Assembly: GCA_030568195.1 (NCBI GenBank)
Contig: JAJLTO010000006.1
Span: 62,001-126,000, forward strand
Direction of reading: 5' to 3'
Origin: Dipodascopsis uninucleata var. uninucleata
Taxonomy: Eukaryota > Ascomycota > Lipomycetes > Lipomycetales > Lipomycetaceae
Length of the DNA stretch: 64,000 nucleotides
Part shown: positions 23,374 through 36,514 of the stretch, piece after piece
Position numbering within the stretch: position 1 is the stretch's first letter
How the letters are laid out: each line of letters starts with the position of its first letter
The notes under the pieces: generated by a model
The model's input: only the letters and a program-made list of their open reading frames with translations
Databases searched by the model: none
What the model was told of the DNA's origin: nothing
Program-made: the position numbers and the translations under genes

Positions 23374-24164
23374 ATAAATTTCTATGCTCTTTGTATCCGA
23401 GATTCAAGTTACTCTTTATCTTTTTCAGTATGTGTAAACCGTAATTGGGACTATTAGTTAGCAAGTTGATTTGGATAGTAATATCAATCCCCATGATTTC
23501 TCTAATCAATCAACACTCATTATGACCCATTTCTATGATTTTTGAAGTTCATCTCTATTTGTAAAACTCCTCATGACAGATGGTTTGTGACTTTACCTTA
23601 GCTGTTTTACATCCGGGTAAGTAAGACTAGTTTACCCGGTGTTGTGAATATACAAGCTGATGTTCTGGACTAATTATTCCCTTTTTAAGTGCGGTCCCGG
23701 TCACGTTATCATTTAATAATCATCATCATATGCGATCATTCCATAATTGAATTTGATAAGATTGACCTAATTTCGGTTGAATATAGAGTGATTGGATGTG
23801 TTCAAAATTTAATAGTATACCTACCCATATCGTATAAACTCCTTATATAGGCGGACTAAGTATTGTCTTAGATATTTTAATTTTAGATATTTAACGTTGG
23901 AACCACTGGGTGCTCGCTGAGAAATCCAAGTTTGTCTATTGTGGTACGCCGATTCATAAACGAAATAGCAGTATTCTAAGGCATAGCATATTGAAGGTCT
24001 AGCAGAGACACTAATTGAAGACATAAGCTACGGTCCTTCCTGTCCTTACGCCACGTAAATTATATTTGAAGAAAGGCAGTTTGCGTTTATATATTATTGG
24101 CGAACTTTCCTTTATTGCAGCTAAAACCTGTGGCCAGATTCGGGTTTGAGTTGAGGAAACACAA
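23374..24164. other. Intergenic, RFA2 3' region and FAD1 promoter
   Basis: An AATAAA at about 23375, just past the RFA2 stop, could serve as polyadenylation signal. The remainder is AT-rich with short meaningless reading frames. Nothing else is seen. Confidence 0.45.
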
Positions 24165-25126
24165 ATGACACAGCTTACTGATAGTTCGACACCCACTCTC
24201 GGCAGCCAGCCTTCGGTTCTTCATGGGCCTGGACTATCTACTACTCCATCTATGATTCCGCTTGTGAATCTCTGTGCTGAAGTTGCTCATAAAGTGGACG
24301 TCTTTTTGGATAAGACCGTTGAAAATGAAGATCCGAACAAGACTGAGTTGCGGAAGCGGACAAAAACTAGCGTCAGAGACTCACTGGACGTAATCAGCGA
24401 AGCGCTTCGAAGGTATAGGTACGTTTGAACTCATTTTGTCTCATTGCCTCTTTTCTTTCACATATACTTATGTTGCATTCTATATCCCGGAATTTTGGAA
24501 GTGTCTAATGTTATATAATATGTAGTTTTGAAGAGTTAGCAATATCCTTCAATGGAGGTAAGGATTGCCTGGTAATGTTGATACTTCTATTGGCAAGTAT
24601 CTATTATCACTCCTCTGAGTATCGACCGCAAAGAATTCATACAGTCTACGTCCATTCGATAAATTCGTTCGCAGAGGTAGATCGGTTCGTAAATGAGTGT
24701 GCCTCAACTTACTCACTTGACCTTATCCGTCTTCCAACACCTATGAAAGAGGCTTTTCAGAAATTCTTAGATGCTAAGCCTCATATAAAGGCTATTATGG
24801 TAGGAACTCGCCGAACGGATCCTAACGGTCATGACCTTACATTCTTTGATGAAACAGATCATGGCTGGCCCAAGTTCATGAGAATACATCCTATTGTCGA
24901 CTGGCATTATGCCGAAATTTGGCATTTTCTCTTGGAGCTTGATGTTAAATACTGCCCTTTATATGACATGGGTTATACTTCACTTGGTGGAACAACTGAC
25001 ACATTTCCTAATCCTGCACTTTCTACAAGTTCAGACGATTGCAATGGGGATACCATTAAATATCGGCCGGCATATACACTCATGGATGACGACAAGGAAC
25101 GCTTAGGAAGAGAAAAAAAAATTTGA
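24165..25126 (+). CDS. FAD1: FAD synthase (FMN adenylyltransferase)
   Basis: Two exons: 24165-24418 and 24526-25126, giving 284 aa. The join gives RRYSFEELAISFNGGKDCLV, the PP-loop of the PAPS-reductase-like fold used by Fad1. Diagnostic blocks follow: VGTRRTDPNGHDLTFFDET, GWPKFMRIHPIVDWHYAEIW and LYDMGYTSLGG. The enzyme makes FAD from FMN and ATP in the cytosol, downstream of riboflavin kinase. The length is close to yeast Fad1. The last residues, REKKI, follow the conserved RPAYTL(x)DDDKERLGR end. Confidence 0.97.
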
Positions 25127-26052
25127 AGTATTCAGAGGGAATTCTTTCTTCTTTTGCATTATATACAATATCACTTAAAAATGTAGTTTTTTACAAGTTT
25201 TATGCAGAAATTTTGCATGATATTGGTAGTTCTGCCGTGAACTAATGGTCTGTAAAAGGCTATTGTCAACAGAGCATAAACTGACAAGGAGTGACTATCA
25301 TAACGATCTGCTTTATTTTACTAGTGCTTCTGGTTCATTGACCCTTGACTTTCTCTACCAGCTGGTGGCTGAGCGCAGCGCTTAATTTTTTTTTGATTCT
25401 TTCTATCTATTGTTTGTATTCGTCTTAATATTCACAGTTCGGGAGATATTGTTTTATTTCCAGTGATCATACTATTCTCTTCGACATACCAAATTCTATC
25501 TAAGCTCTATATATGGACAGCCAAGATCGCGAATAATATGACAGCTGACATTACTTTATATGTGCAAGTATGAACAGCTCATTACTATAGAAATAGAAAG
25601 TATCAATATAATTGAAGATTGTAACTAAAGCTGATGAAATGCGACCAATGATGTAATTGAGGAACCCATTTGCTTTATAATTATGCCATACATAAGTATT
25701 ATCGTTTGTTGCTACTTTTAAGGCACAAATGTAATTCTAACCGTTAATTTTTACTGATAACGTTGAAGCAGATCTGAGAATAGCATAAATAAAGTAATAT
25801 TATATATTTAGAGCCATAAATTTGACAGTATGTATAGCGTTAGAGCACTAAGGAGCTTTTGGCTTGATACTTATGCTACAGAGGGGCTATCAGCGAAAAA
25901 TTTTCCTAATTCTTGCCGCAATCGAATTTAGGGGAGGAGCAGCATCTGGTCACAAAACCAAAATTAAACAGCTGTGATAATTTTCGTTTTCTTTCTAAGC
26001 CGATAAAGAGCCTTCTTGTTGATCAGAAAAGCCCCAAAGCCTGGTCACAACC
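25127..26052. other. Intergenic, FAD1 3' region and ESA1 promoter
   Basis: A 926 bp tandem spacer. It is AT-rich, with no ORF of note, repeat array or tRNA signal seen. Confidence 0.45.
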
Positions 26053-27995
26053 ATGTCGTCCGAGGCTTCTACTAATCCATCGGTCGACCAGCAATCATCG
26101 GTACATACTGAAAATGATCAGCAGACGCTCATATCATCGACAACTGCTCCTCAAGGTCAGCTTGTAGGATCGCAGTCACCACCTCCTACATCTATTGCCA
26201 CTGTGACTCAGCTACGAGTGGGTTGCAAGGTTTGGGTCTTAAAAGACGAAGAGCATCGCTTTGCAGAACTATTGTCCATCCACAGTAAAAAAGGACAACC
26301 AATTTTTTATGTCCATTACGTGGAATTCAACAAGGTATTTGATTCTATTATTTATTTGTTTGTTTTTCGATAACTCGATGAAAGAGGATCTTGCATTGTC
26401 CTTTCAACAGTCGGCCAGTCTATCTCATGATTTTGTGATTTTGTGATTTGTTACTCCCGTCCTGGTTTATTAGTAGTCACAGTTGAAAATTACCCTATAT
26501 GAATAGTCCGCATGTTGTTTAGGGTATTAAAAAAGAAGATAGTCTGCTATATGCAAGTAGCTCAGTAGTGTTGTACAGAATGCTGCGAAAGTCGAGAAAT
26601 GGCGATATCATAAAGATACATGATTGTGATATATAAGATCGGGGTAATCGCTAACAACTTTTAAAGCGTTTAGATGAGTGGGTGAGCGTTGATCGTCTTG
26701 ACCTGTCAAAGCCAGTTGAATGGCCGCGACCTGAGAAACCCAAGAAAGCACCTGGTGCAGCAGCAAAGGATTCGCCGTTGTCTCGAGATCGTAAAAATAA
26801 AAAGACAAAAGGCCCTTCGAAGCTTTCAAAAGTAGCAAAACAAAAGGCAAGAGGAAAAGAAAATATTGAAGATCCAGCATTGACTTCTTTGAAAGAAGAA
26901 TCAGGTGCAGATTCCACAGGCAATGGCGTTACACCAGATATTTCTTTGGAGGCTCCGTCTGGAGGTTCTGCAGACTCCGATAAGACAGGTCTTGCGGATA
27001 ATGACTTGATGGACTTAGATAGTACGCAGCCAGAAACGACTGGTGGTCAAGAGCCAGAAGGATATTCTCGCGAAGAAGAGATCGAAAAGCTTAGAACTTC
27101 AGGTTCCATGACGCAAAATGCACATGAGGTTGCTCGTGTTCGTAATTTCATGAAGATTCAGTTCGGACAGCATGAAATAGAGCCGTGGTATTTCAGTCCG
27201 TATCCCATTGAACTGACTGAAGAAGATTGCCTGTATATATGCGAATTTTGCTTGTCATATTATGGTTCATTAAAGCAGTTCCAACGACATCGTGTTAAAT
27301 GCCAGCTACAGCATCCTCCGGGTAACGAAATATACCGTGATGAGAATGTCTCGTTTTTCGAGATTGACGGTAGACGTCAGCGAACATGGTGCCGAAACTT
27401 ATGTCTGTTTTCTAAGCTATTTTTGGATCATAAAACACTTTATTATGACGTTGATCCTTTTCTTTTTTATTGCATGACACGACGGGATGAACTTGGACAT
27501 CATCTATTAGGTTATTTTTCAAAGGAAAAGGAGTCTGCCGAACAATATAATGTCGCTTGTATCTTAACTTTGCCTCAATATCAAAGATTAGGATACGGAA
27601 AACTTCTGATTGCATTTTCCTATGAGTTATCTAAGAAAGAAGGAAAGCTTGGATCTCCAGAGAAGCCCCTTTCCGATCTAGGACTTCTCTCCTACAGAGC
27701 ATATTGGTCTGACACGATCATTGACTTGTTGACGGATGAGCAAAAGGAAATGAAAGAAACATCTATTGAGGAAATAGCTAGTACGACAGCAATGACAACA
27801 ACTGATGTTTTACACACACTTCAAACACTCAACATGTTGAAGTATTACAAAGGTCAGCATATTATATGCCTGACTAATGGTATCTTGGAATACAGAGACA
27901 AGATGCGGAAGCGTAGACGCCGTATTCTTGATCCCCAAAAATTGCAGTGGAAACCGCCTGTGTTCACACCCGCACAGCTTCGATTTGCATGGTAG
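26053..27995 (+). CDS. ESA1: MYST histone acetyltransferase, NuA4 catalytic subunit
   Basis: Two exons: 26053-26334 and 26667-27995, giving 536 aa. The join rebuilds the chromo-barrel (LRVGCKVWVLKDEEHRFAEL, then YVHYVEFNKRLDEWV). A basic linker with GKEN and acidic stretches follows. The MYST domain has a C2HC finger (CEFCLSYYGSLKQFQRHRVKC spans about residues 287-307), the catalytic-region Cys in YNVACILTLP (about 390), the acetyl-CoA loop QYQRLGYGKLLIAF and the general-base Glu in GSPEKPLSDLG (about 425). As the NuA4 subunit it acetylates H4 and H2A, supporting transcription and repair. The linker makes it longer than yeast Esa1 (445 aa). The 332 nt intron is the longest inferred in the window. 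Confidence 0.96.
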
Positions 27996-28319
27996 ATGCC
28001 ATATTTTTGGATTCTCTACAGAGCCTTTTTAATGAACTTTACTGGACTTGGCTGTTTCTTACATACCATCCTATCGTAGTCCTTATGAAGACAGGAGTTA
28101 TCATTTTAATATCGGAGTTTGTTGGCGTTAAATGATTATTATTGTTACCTTAGATCTATCATATTACTATACTCATATACAAACTTTTTACCTTTTCATA
28201 CATTGGTTTTATTAAATAATAGAGAAGTAATGATAATCTGACCTTATGTACACTAGTGTAACGAATGAATTCGTGTTCAAGTTTGATTTGGAATGCAAGC
28301 GACGTATGTACTAATTTAT
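27996..28319. other. Intergenic, convergent ESA1/DBP10 3' ends
   Basis: A 324 bp spacer between converging stops, carrying AATAA-type words that may serve polyadenylation. No gene. Confidence 0.5.
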
Positions 28320-31300
28320 CTATTTTCGCCCTTTACGACTTGGTCTAGCATTTTTCTCTCGTCTCTTCTCCTGTAATTGACGCATCTTTCTGATTTGATC
28401 CGTAGATCTAAGCTCACCAGACATAGGAGCCTTCTTATCCTTAACTAAGCCTTTTTCTTTTGCTTCGTTAAATCGTTTCTGTCTAGATCTGAAATCATTT
28501 CGTAACTTATCTGCAGGCTTTGGCGCTGCAATAGATTTATGTCTAAACTTGCGCTCTTTCAGACCTGGACCGATAAGTCCTCCCTTTACATCACTTAATG
28601 CTGCAGTAGGTTCTTCTATATTGCGAGCTTTCTTTTTATTAGCCTGTTTCCAAGCCTCGAAGCGGCCAGACTTATAAGATGCTGGGAGTCGAACTCCATT
28701 CTCGCCTCGTATCATCTTTCCTTTCTTTCCTCCCTTCGTCGCGTCTTCGTCCAAGGAATTGCGTGTGATATATTTCCCTTTCTTTTTATCCCAGTGGGTG
28801 AACTTTGTGCGGTTGCTACCAATAACACCGCTACCTTGCTGCCTCTCATCCGCCACAAGATCAAACGTAGCGCTAGGGGCCGCATCCATAAATGATATAA
28901 CTGACGATGTATTGACTCCATATCCACGATCTTGCGCCATCTCAGATGGTGCATAATGAGAAATATAGTGTGACTCATCTTTAAACGATGTCCTCTTTGA
29001 TTTCTTCGGTAAATTTTCACGATTAACAGCTTCTGAATTATCTCGCTTTCTTTTCGAGTTCTTTTCTGATATTGCCTTAAAAGTACTCGATATTTCATCT
29101 TCTGTGGCTGAAATTAGATCTGCATCATTAATATTACTACATTCAATATCGCCATCGAATCCATTAAAAGCTCTATCTGATCTTTCATCATCTCTACTTT
29201 CATCATCTCTAGAAGATTTAATAACTTGCGGTTCATTAATATCGAGTCTCTTGACAGTACCCTTCTCGATAGCATGCTGTTTGATAGGCGCAACTTGCTG
29301 TCTTCGTCGCTTCATTAAACTTGCACTTGAATGAATAGCAATGCCACCTTTATGGGTTACTTCAAAGATTGTTTCTGAAGGTCTGAAATTAGCCAGTCTT
29401 TGAAGCATAGTTTCACGCTCAACAAACCTATGCTCCCTAAAGATCGGATTAAGATCATCCCATCCTTTCGCTGACAGTCCTTTTGATCTTTTCACACTCT
29501 CCATTGATGCAGACCCTCTCGTCTTCAAGTAAAGTTTTTCTCCCTTTTTAGCAACCTGTAATAATGCAGAGAGATCATAATCTTTATTCAGGATATTTTG
29601 CACATCTTCACAAGAGCGTTCAATATCATCTCTAGGAAAGCTCCCCAGGTACATATTTTCAGTGAAACTCAAATCATCTCTAGTTTGATCTTCCGGTACT
29701 TCAGATGGAAGAATAAGCTTCTTGCCCAAGAAAAGCTCTAGATCAAGTAGATATGGAAGGTCGGATTCCTTAATAAGTGAATAAGCACGACCGCGCTTAC
29801 CAGCGCGCGCTGTTCGGCCCACTCGATGAATAAAAACTTTAGGTGAAGCCGGGAATGAATAGTTAATGACATTAGATAATATGGGAATATCAATACCTCG
29901 TGCAGCAACGTCTGTTACAACAAGAATAGAGGTATACCCTCCTCTAAACTCAGCTAATTGCTCACGACGAGCATGTTGATCAAGAGAGCCGTAAATATAA
30001 GACACTGCATAGTTAAATGAACGTAACAACCCCGCAACGTACTCGACATGATGTCTAGTTGGAGTAAAGATTATTGTAGCATAAGGAGAGGTAATTTCGT
30101 TCCCTTTAGGAACTCTTACACTGAGATTACCTTTTTTGTCCTTTTTTTTCCCCTCCGTGACAATCTTTTTGAATTTCATACTGTCTTTATTACTGTTTAG
30201 TTTAATATACTTGCCTTTTGATGCTTCAATCTCAATATCTGAATCATTACCACTTGTCTGTCTCTCTTTTTCTTCATATTCTTCTTCTTCCCCATCTTCT
30301 CTGTAATAATCATTATGAGCTGTTACTGGTTTCACTCGTTTTGGCATTTGGTCTTTGGTTGGCATTTTGATTATTTCTCTGAGCATGTGAGCCAAAGCGC
30401 CATCTAATTCTGCACTTTTGATTCCAAAAAAAAATGATTCTAGCTCACTTGAAATTTTAGATTCCGCATCTAAACGAACAAGGACGGGATCATGAAGACC
30501 AGCACGAGCAAATTCAACAAGTGATTTCGGAAGTGTAGCAGAGAAAAGTAAAGTTTGACGTGATGCTGGTAGACTTGCGAGAAGGGATGTAAGTTGGGTA
30601 GAAAAACCAAGCTCAAACAATCTGCGAAGTCAAAGTTAATATATGTAATATTTCGAGATAAATAATGTAATGGCTACTAACCTGTCCGCTTCATCGAATA
30701 CAATGTATTCAACGGATCGTAAGTCAAGATCCATTTCCACTTTAAGATGAAGTAGACGACCTGGAGTTGCAATAATTATATCAGGATTGCTCATCATCCA
30801 TCCGAATTGATCGTCTAAACTGTCACCACCAACAAGTAACACACTACGCAAATCTGTACCCTTGCTGAAGTCCTTTACTACTTTTATAGTCTGTAATGCT
30901 AGTTCTCTGCTAGGTGACAGAATAATTGCTCGAGCACCCACTTTTGCGCTGTGAGTCTTCAATTTCTCGATCATAGGAAGTACGAATGCTGCTGTTTTCC
31001 CTGAACCAGTTCGAGCCATACCCACAACATCTAGACCATCCAATACTAATGGCAAAGTCTTCCTTTGAATTGGAGTCGGTGTGTTAAATCCTTTCTTCTG
31101 TATATTTTTCAACAAGTTTTGCGAAAGTCCAAATGATTGGAATTTTCCTGGATTGGTTCTCTTGATCTTTCCCGACTGCCCCACCTTCGTCGTAGGAATA
31201 GAAAGATTACGAAAAAAATCGTCGTCAGAACTTAGATAACTCTCATCCTCTTTATTTGTGTACTGTGGTACAGCTTTGGAAATTAATCTGATATCCTGTA

Positions 31301-31448
31301 CTTTATTTGGTCTCTTCACCTCTGGACCACTATGTAGGATGTTTTTGAAATCATCATCCTCCAGTTCTGATTCACTAGTAACAGCTATATCTTCTCTCAA
31401 AGACGCAATAGCATTCGTGATATCATAATCGTCTTCACTATCCGACAT
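28320..31448 (-). CDS. DBP10: Nucleolar DEAD-box RNA helicase for 60S assembly
   Basis: Two exons on the minus strand: 30682-31448 and 28320-30621, giving 1022 aa (yeast Dbp10 is 995). Motifs in order: Q motif region with [40 protein letters not shown] in [11 protein letters not shown] in [17 protein letters not shown], and [13 protein letters not shown]. The 60 nt intron cuts the Arg codon just after DEAD. The DBP10 C-terminal domain is seen in [17 protein letters not shown] and [15 protein letters not shown], with a Lys/Arg-rich end. An acidic insert with EEEEYEEKE lies between the two RecA lobes. A 15 nt unit repeated twice at 29183-29212 codes [11 protein letters not shown]. The start was set at MSDSEDDYD because the upstream frame has no ATG. 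Confidence 0.96.
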
Positions 31449-31919
31449 TTTGATAGTTAATCGATATCTCAATCCAAAAAGATACTGAAGTGAGAAATTT
31501 GATACTCAAATGACATACAATGACACACTCTAAATTTTTTTTAGATGAATTAAAAAATGGGAGAAAAATTTCTCTAAATTTCGAGCCGCACTATATTCAT
31601 ATATATACTATAGTTAATAATATCTACAAACCTAGCTGTGCTTTAAACATATAATACTTTTAAGAATAGTTGCCATTAAACCGGTCGTTACTGATATACA
31701 AGATTACAAGTTCATAGTTTATCTATTTATCTCACCGGAGAGATAAAATTAATCCATGCTTTACGATTCTCAAACACACGTTGTACTACACATTACAACT
31801 CGCATTTAGCGTGACAGAACTTTCATTTTATGATAAATACCAACATGAGGGAAACTTAAAAACACATATAATAAATTATTAGCTTGCATCACGACACATA
31901 ACATCAATTATTGTGCGCT
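31449..31919. other. Intergenic, DBP10 promoter and UBA1 3' region
   Basis: Spacer between tandem minus-strand genes. A GAAAAATTTC word at 31563-31572 on the DBP10 side resembles RRPE, the ribosome-biogenesis promoter element, but may be chance. No gene. Confidence 0.4.
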
Positions 31920-34900
31920 CTATTTCAGTTTCAAGCAAATGTATGGGACCTCAACATCCTCATCATTGGCATCATCAGCACAAATCTCAAATATAAGAGT
32001 CTTAGCATGATCTGGAACGGCTTTCTTAGAAACAGATTCTATAAGTTTTGTCAAAGGAAGACTAAGCTTATCTTGAAGTTTCTTGGGAGGGAAGAAACTA
32101 GCATATAACAGAGATACTCCATAAGACAGCATTGTGATTGTGAGTCCTTCTTTTTCGCTGAAATAATCAAGCAACTCTTGTAATGTAATATCACCCACTA
32201 TATCAAACCTATCCCAAATCTTGTCTACTTCCTTGTCATTGTATTTAAGTTTAGGGGAAGCAATAGGCTCTGAGAATCCCAAAAATGGCAAAGACAAGTT
32301 CACGAAACCATTTTTGTATGCTTCTAACTTGGTCTTGTTGTCCGCGACCTTGTAAAGCTCAAGGTTGACTAGACCGGTAACCAGCGCAGTAGTTGTGGCA
32401 ATCGCAGGAATAATGCGACCAGCGATAAGTTTTGTGCGGAGCCGATTGGCTGGCGCTATCGAATAGTTCATTGCTCGAAGATTCGAAGCTGCTGTAATGA
32501 AATCAATGTGATGATTAGTATCATCGTCCTTTTCAAACTCAACAGGCATCATTCTATAGCCTGCAAGTGATGAAGGTGGCGGTAAGCTCTCTGCGAGCTT
32601 CTTAAGCTCATCATCTTCGAATCCGTCAGCAGCACCACCATCAACAGGTTCATTGTCATTAACTTGAATTTTGACACCAGATTTCGGTGAAAATTCTGGA
32701 ACCATGATGTCATCAAGCACTTTACAGAAAGTTTCCATATCATCACATCCTTTAAGTCCATAGTTGAATGCATGAAGGTTGGCAGCAGCAACAATGAAGC
32801 CCATATGAGTTGGATCGTTACGGTCAAAGGTGAGAGGTGTGGGAGCACGCTTTGGACCAGACCAAAAAGGCGACCCAGAAGAAGTAAGGGCATCACGAGG
32901 GAAGTTGTAGAGCAGTTGCTGAATTTCATTGTTGTACTTTCTCTCGAATTCCATTCGAGCCCAAACTATACACTCGTCAAACGTGAGAGGTTTCGCGGTA
33001 ACCAAATATGACTGCAAAGACTCGAGAATGGCCTTTTGATCACCACTTTGCTTGAGAGTACTTTCCACAAAATCTGGCTGCGATAAGTAAAGATTAACAT
33101 TTTCAGCAGGCAGAACGAAATATTCCTGGAACAAGTTCTTTGCCCACGCAATAGTATGCTCGATCTGATTTGGAAAGCTTCGTAGAGTGCAGAGTGGGAT
33201 GCTCTTTTCTGGTGGATCTTGACTAGACGAGTAACTTTCTGTGAGACGAGGGAGAACAACCTGAGTATTACCCTTAGTACCCAAAGTCCCACTTTCAAGC
33301 AATGGCTTTCGATAAAAGACACATCGACGATCAACGTAAGTTCGAGCATCAACGTTATCGAGAGCATTTGTGACAACGTCCAGCCCATTCCAGAAATCAT
33401 CGTTGAAAATGTGTTCAGTCTCAACACCAACCTTTTCCTGCTTGGCTTCAATATGGCCCTCAAGCTCTGGGTTCATAGCGACAACAGCTCTAGCAGCAAC
33501 TTCTGACTTCTGCTGCCCGACATCACCAGGCCTAAACAAGAACTGACGATTCAAGTTAGACCTTTCAATGGAGTCCATATCAGTGACAACAATTTTACCA
33601 TTAGGTCCGGTACCTAGACCCATCAATGCCCAGTTCTTGAGCATCTCACAACCAATAGCACCTGAACCAACAAGAAACTGCTTCATATTACGGATCTTTT
33701 CATGGAACTCCCTGCCAAGAACAGCAATTTGACCATCATATCTAGATCCATTTGGAGCGGTTGTTTCTGCATTCCGAGAAAAATTTTCGGGAAGAGACTC
33801 TAATGAATCAAAATAAAAATACTGCTTAATTGGACCAAACTTGCCTGAAGAAGCCTTGAGAACTTCCTGGGCAACAATACCACCCAAAACAGCATTCATA
33901 GGAGGTAAGTCTCCTCGCGCTTGATATGCTAATTCTTTGATGAGCTTAATATTAAGCTCAGATCCGTCCAAAATCGACGGATTCTGTTCTGCAAGAGTGC
34001 GAGCTAGGTGAACAAGCTCATTAGCATCTTCCTCATTACAAGATCTCGGCAATTGGCCGTCATGCTTATTGCAAAATCCGTGAAGTGCCTGGAAACCAAT
34101 GTGATACTGGGGGGGACGATCCATCTTAGCGAAATCAGAAATGAGATACTCTGGCTTCTCGAGTTGCTTTATCAACGGCTCGAAGTCGGTGGTAAAAGGA
34201 ACATTAACTTGACTGAACAGACCGCCCTTGACGTAAGAGCCAAGCCCTTTAAGAGAGCCGATATTAAACGCGAATGGACCTAAAACAGTGACCTTTCGAG
34301 GAATACCATCGTTAAGAGAAGGGATCCCCTCAACTTCCGTAAACTTGACATAATCACCGTCTTCCAACCCATGGCGAGACTCATCGAGCACAGAAATATT
34401 ACCATCCTCATCAATGTCAGAAACAATTCCATGAGCAGGCTCATTCCCTGTAGCATCGACTATCTGGAACTTTGTACCGAAATCATTGAATGCCATACCA
34501 AAGAGGCCACGGACATCAGCTGCAATAAACGCAATGCTGTTTTTATGAGTAAATTCATTGATTCTGACCTGCATCTCTAAGGATGTCTCTGTCAGAACCA
34601 CTACCTGGAACTGGCTTAGAGCGGAATCATCAAGTGGTCCATCGAGAACTGAAACAGGCACATATTGGTTTAGCTCGGCAAGTCTTGGAGCTGTAACCTT
34701 TGCTCTAGGAGATCCAATATCAGACTCTCTCAAGAAGAACTGAGAGGAAAGATCTGAAATCTTAGCTGGTTCAGGATCATATAAAGTGATACTCTTGACA
34801 CCGGCTAGCGCTACATTCTTAGCTATCTCAACTCCAAGACCTTTCATACCAACAATCAAAATGTTCGAGTGGTTTAATCTCTTCATTGCTTCTTCGCCGA

Positions 34901-35234
34901 GGACATATAATTGTCGGGAGTACAAAGACTCGTCGATAGTTGATTCCTCAGGCTTATCAACTTGCATACTGTTTGCGTCCTATCATTCAAAAAATCATCA
35001 GATACTTAAACATTCAATTTTATGGAATCCCATCGCCACCATATTGACAATATGCATGACCATAGTTTCTTCATCTATCTTCATCTCTCCTATTCGCATA
35101 GGTAGTCTTCGTAAACAAACCAGGAAATTCCATCCATGATCCACCATAATGCACATCCCAGTCAATCATAGTAGAGTTGGCTACTTCTGATTACCTCAGG
35201 AGATATATATATAAAATGCAACACTTACCGACAT
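31920..35234 (-). CDS. UBA1: Ubiquitin-activating enzyme E1
   Basis: Two exons on the minus strand: 35229-35234 (ATG TCG only) and 31920-34979, giving 1021 aa (yeast Uba1 is 1024). The large exon alone offers an internal ATG at 34967, but splicing a 249 nt intron with GTAAGT donor and TAG acceptor gives [14 protein letters not shown] in frame before [14 protein letters not shown], which fits the family better. Domains: inactive adenylation half, first catalytic-cysteine half, active adenylation domain ([23 protein letters not shown]), catalytic cysteine in [12 protein letters not shown] (about residue 597), second catalytic-cysteine half, and C-terminal ubiquitin-fold domain. It activates ubiquitin for all E2 enzymes. 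The two-codon first exon is inferred; the rest is certain. Confidence 0.97.
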
Positions 35235-36514
35235 GATGTTAAAATTATGTGATGGGTTTTGTAATAGAAAAATCAGACCAAACAAACAGCTCACCACGAA
35301 ACTCGGTATGATTTACTGTGCAATCTCCAGTTAAACGAGTATCACTTTCCTGGTAAAGTACAGACAACGCGCGTAATAAAATAGACTATACAAATATCAA
35401 TGTTAATAAGAATCCTATATATATATATATATATATATGTCTATCTATATATATCTGTATATGTATATATGCATGTAGAAGATAGAGACTGACTAAATAA
35501 AATACAAATAATTGTGCTGTCAAGTCGCTTTCTCGTTTCTAAGTTGTGCATATAAATTCTACAGTGACATATTTTTAGTAGCAGCAAACACTATATATAA
35601 TATACCTCGTATTACTATAAAATGCTATTTCTAAAGCTCGTTGCTGATTAATGATTAATCCTCAAAGATTTCGACAATAGTATCTTGTAAATAACTGGCA
35701 GATCCGACTAATAATGTTACGGTTTACTACCGCTTACTAATTATTCAATCACGTCCTTATTGCCGTGTTAAGTTTGACAAAATCGTCCGCTTTTACTAGA
35801 TCGATCTTCTCAATGAGTTACTCTTTAAGTCTCCGTTAAGTATATGAGATATACTATTCTGTTGTTTGATTTTACCGCTTTACTGATAGCCTTCAATTGA
35901 TCACTACACGCTATTTCTATATCCCTGCTACGTGCATTGGCATGTAGACGAAACCAGTCAACAATGCCCTAACATCAAAGATACTTAAAGAACCAAATAG
36001 AATGTGAGCCGCATATAACATATACCCTAATTTGTGTACATAGTAAGGCCAGTTGAGTGCGGCTGTATTATGAAACGGCATGAGAACGTGAAAGAGAAAA
36101 AATTTATCATATTAGAGTAACGTAATCGAAAGGCAGAGGTGACAACAGGACCGGAGAAAAGAAGCAGAAATACTGTTGTGACCATAGCTGAAGGAGTATC
36201 CATTGAATGAGTAAATATTAGGAGAGCAGAAATAAGGTTCTTATTCTTTTACGGAACTACGAAGATCCATTTTAACTCATTAGAAATCGAAGTTATTGAA
36301 TACAGCTCTAGTATAAAAAATCGAGGTCGAGAAAGGAGAGATCAGGCTTGGTCTTATAGGAAATAACTGGAACTAAAAGCCAAATAATATATTTTAATTG
36401 GGATTACAGTCAGCATATTGAGCTAGAGCATAATACGAAGCTATAAAGGACAGTCTTTATGTAAATTCGAGATCAAGGTTCGACGAAGCGCAAACAACCT
36501 ATAGGTCGTATAAA
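35235..36514. other. Divergent UBA1/MTR3 intergenic region
   Basis: About 1.3 kb upstream of both genes. It carries a long (TA)n tract at about 35416-35439 flanked by TATCTA-type repeats. No reading frame, RNA gene or mobile element is supported. Confidence 0.5.

Noticed and set aside
35030-35042. GGTGGCGAT as an Rpn4/PACE site before UBA1
   Set aside because: Imperfect match to GGTGGCAAA, and in this gene model it lies inside the first intron.
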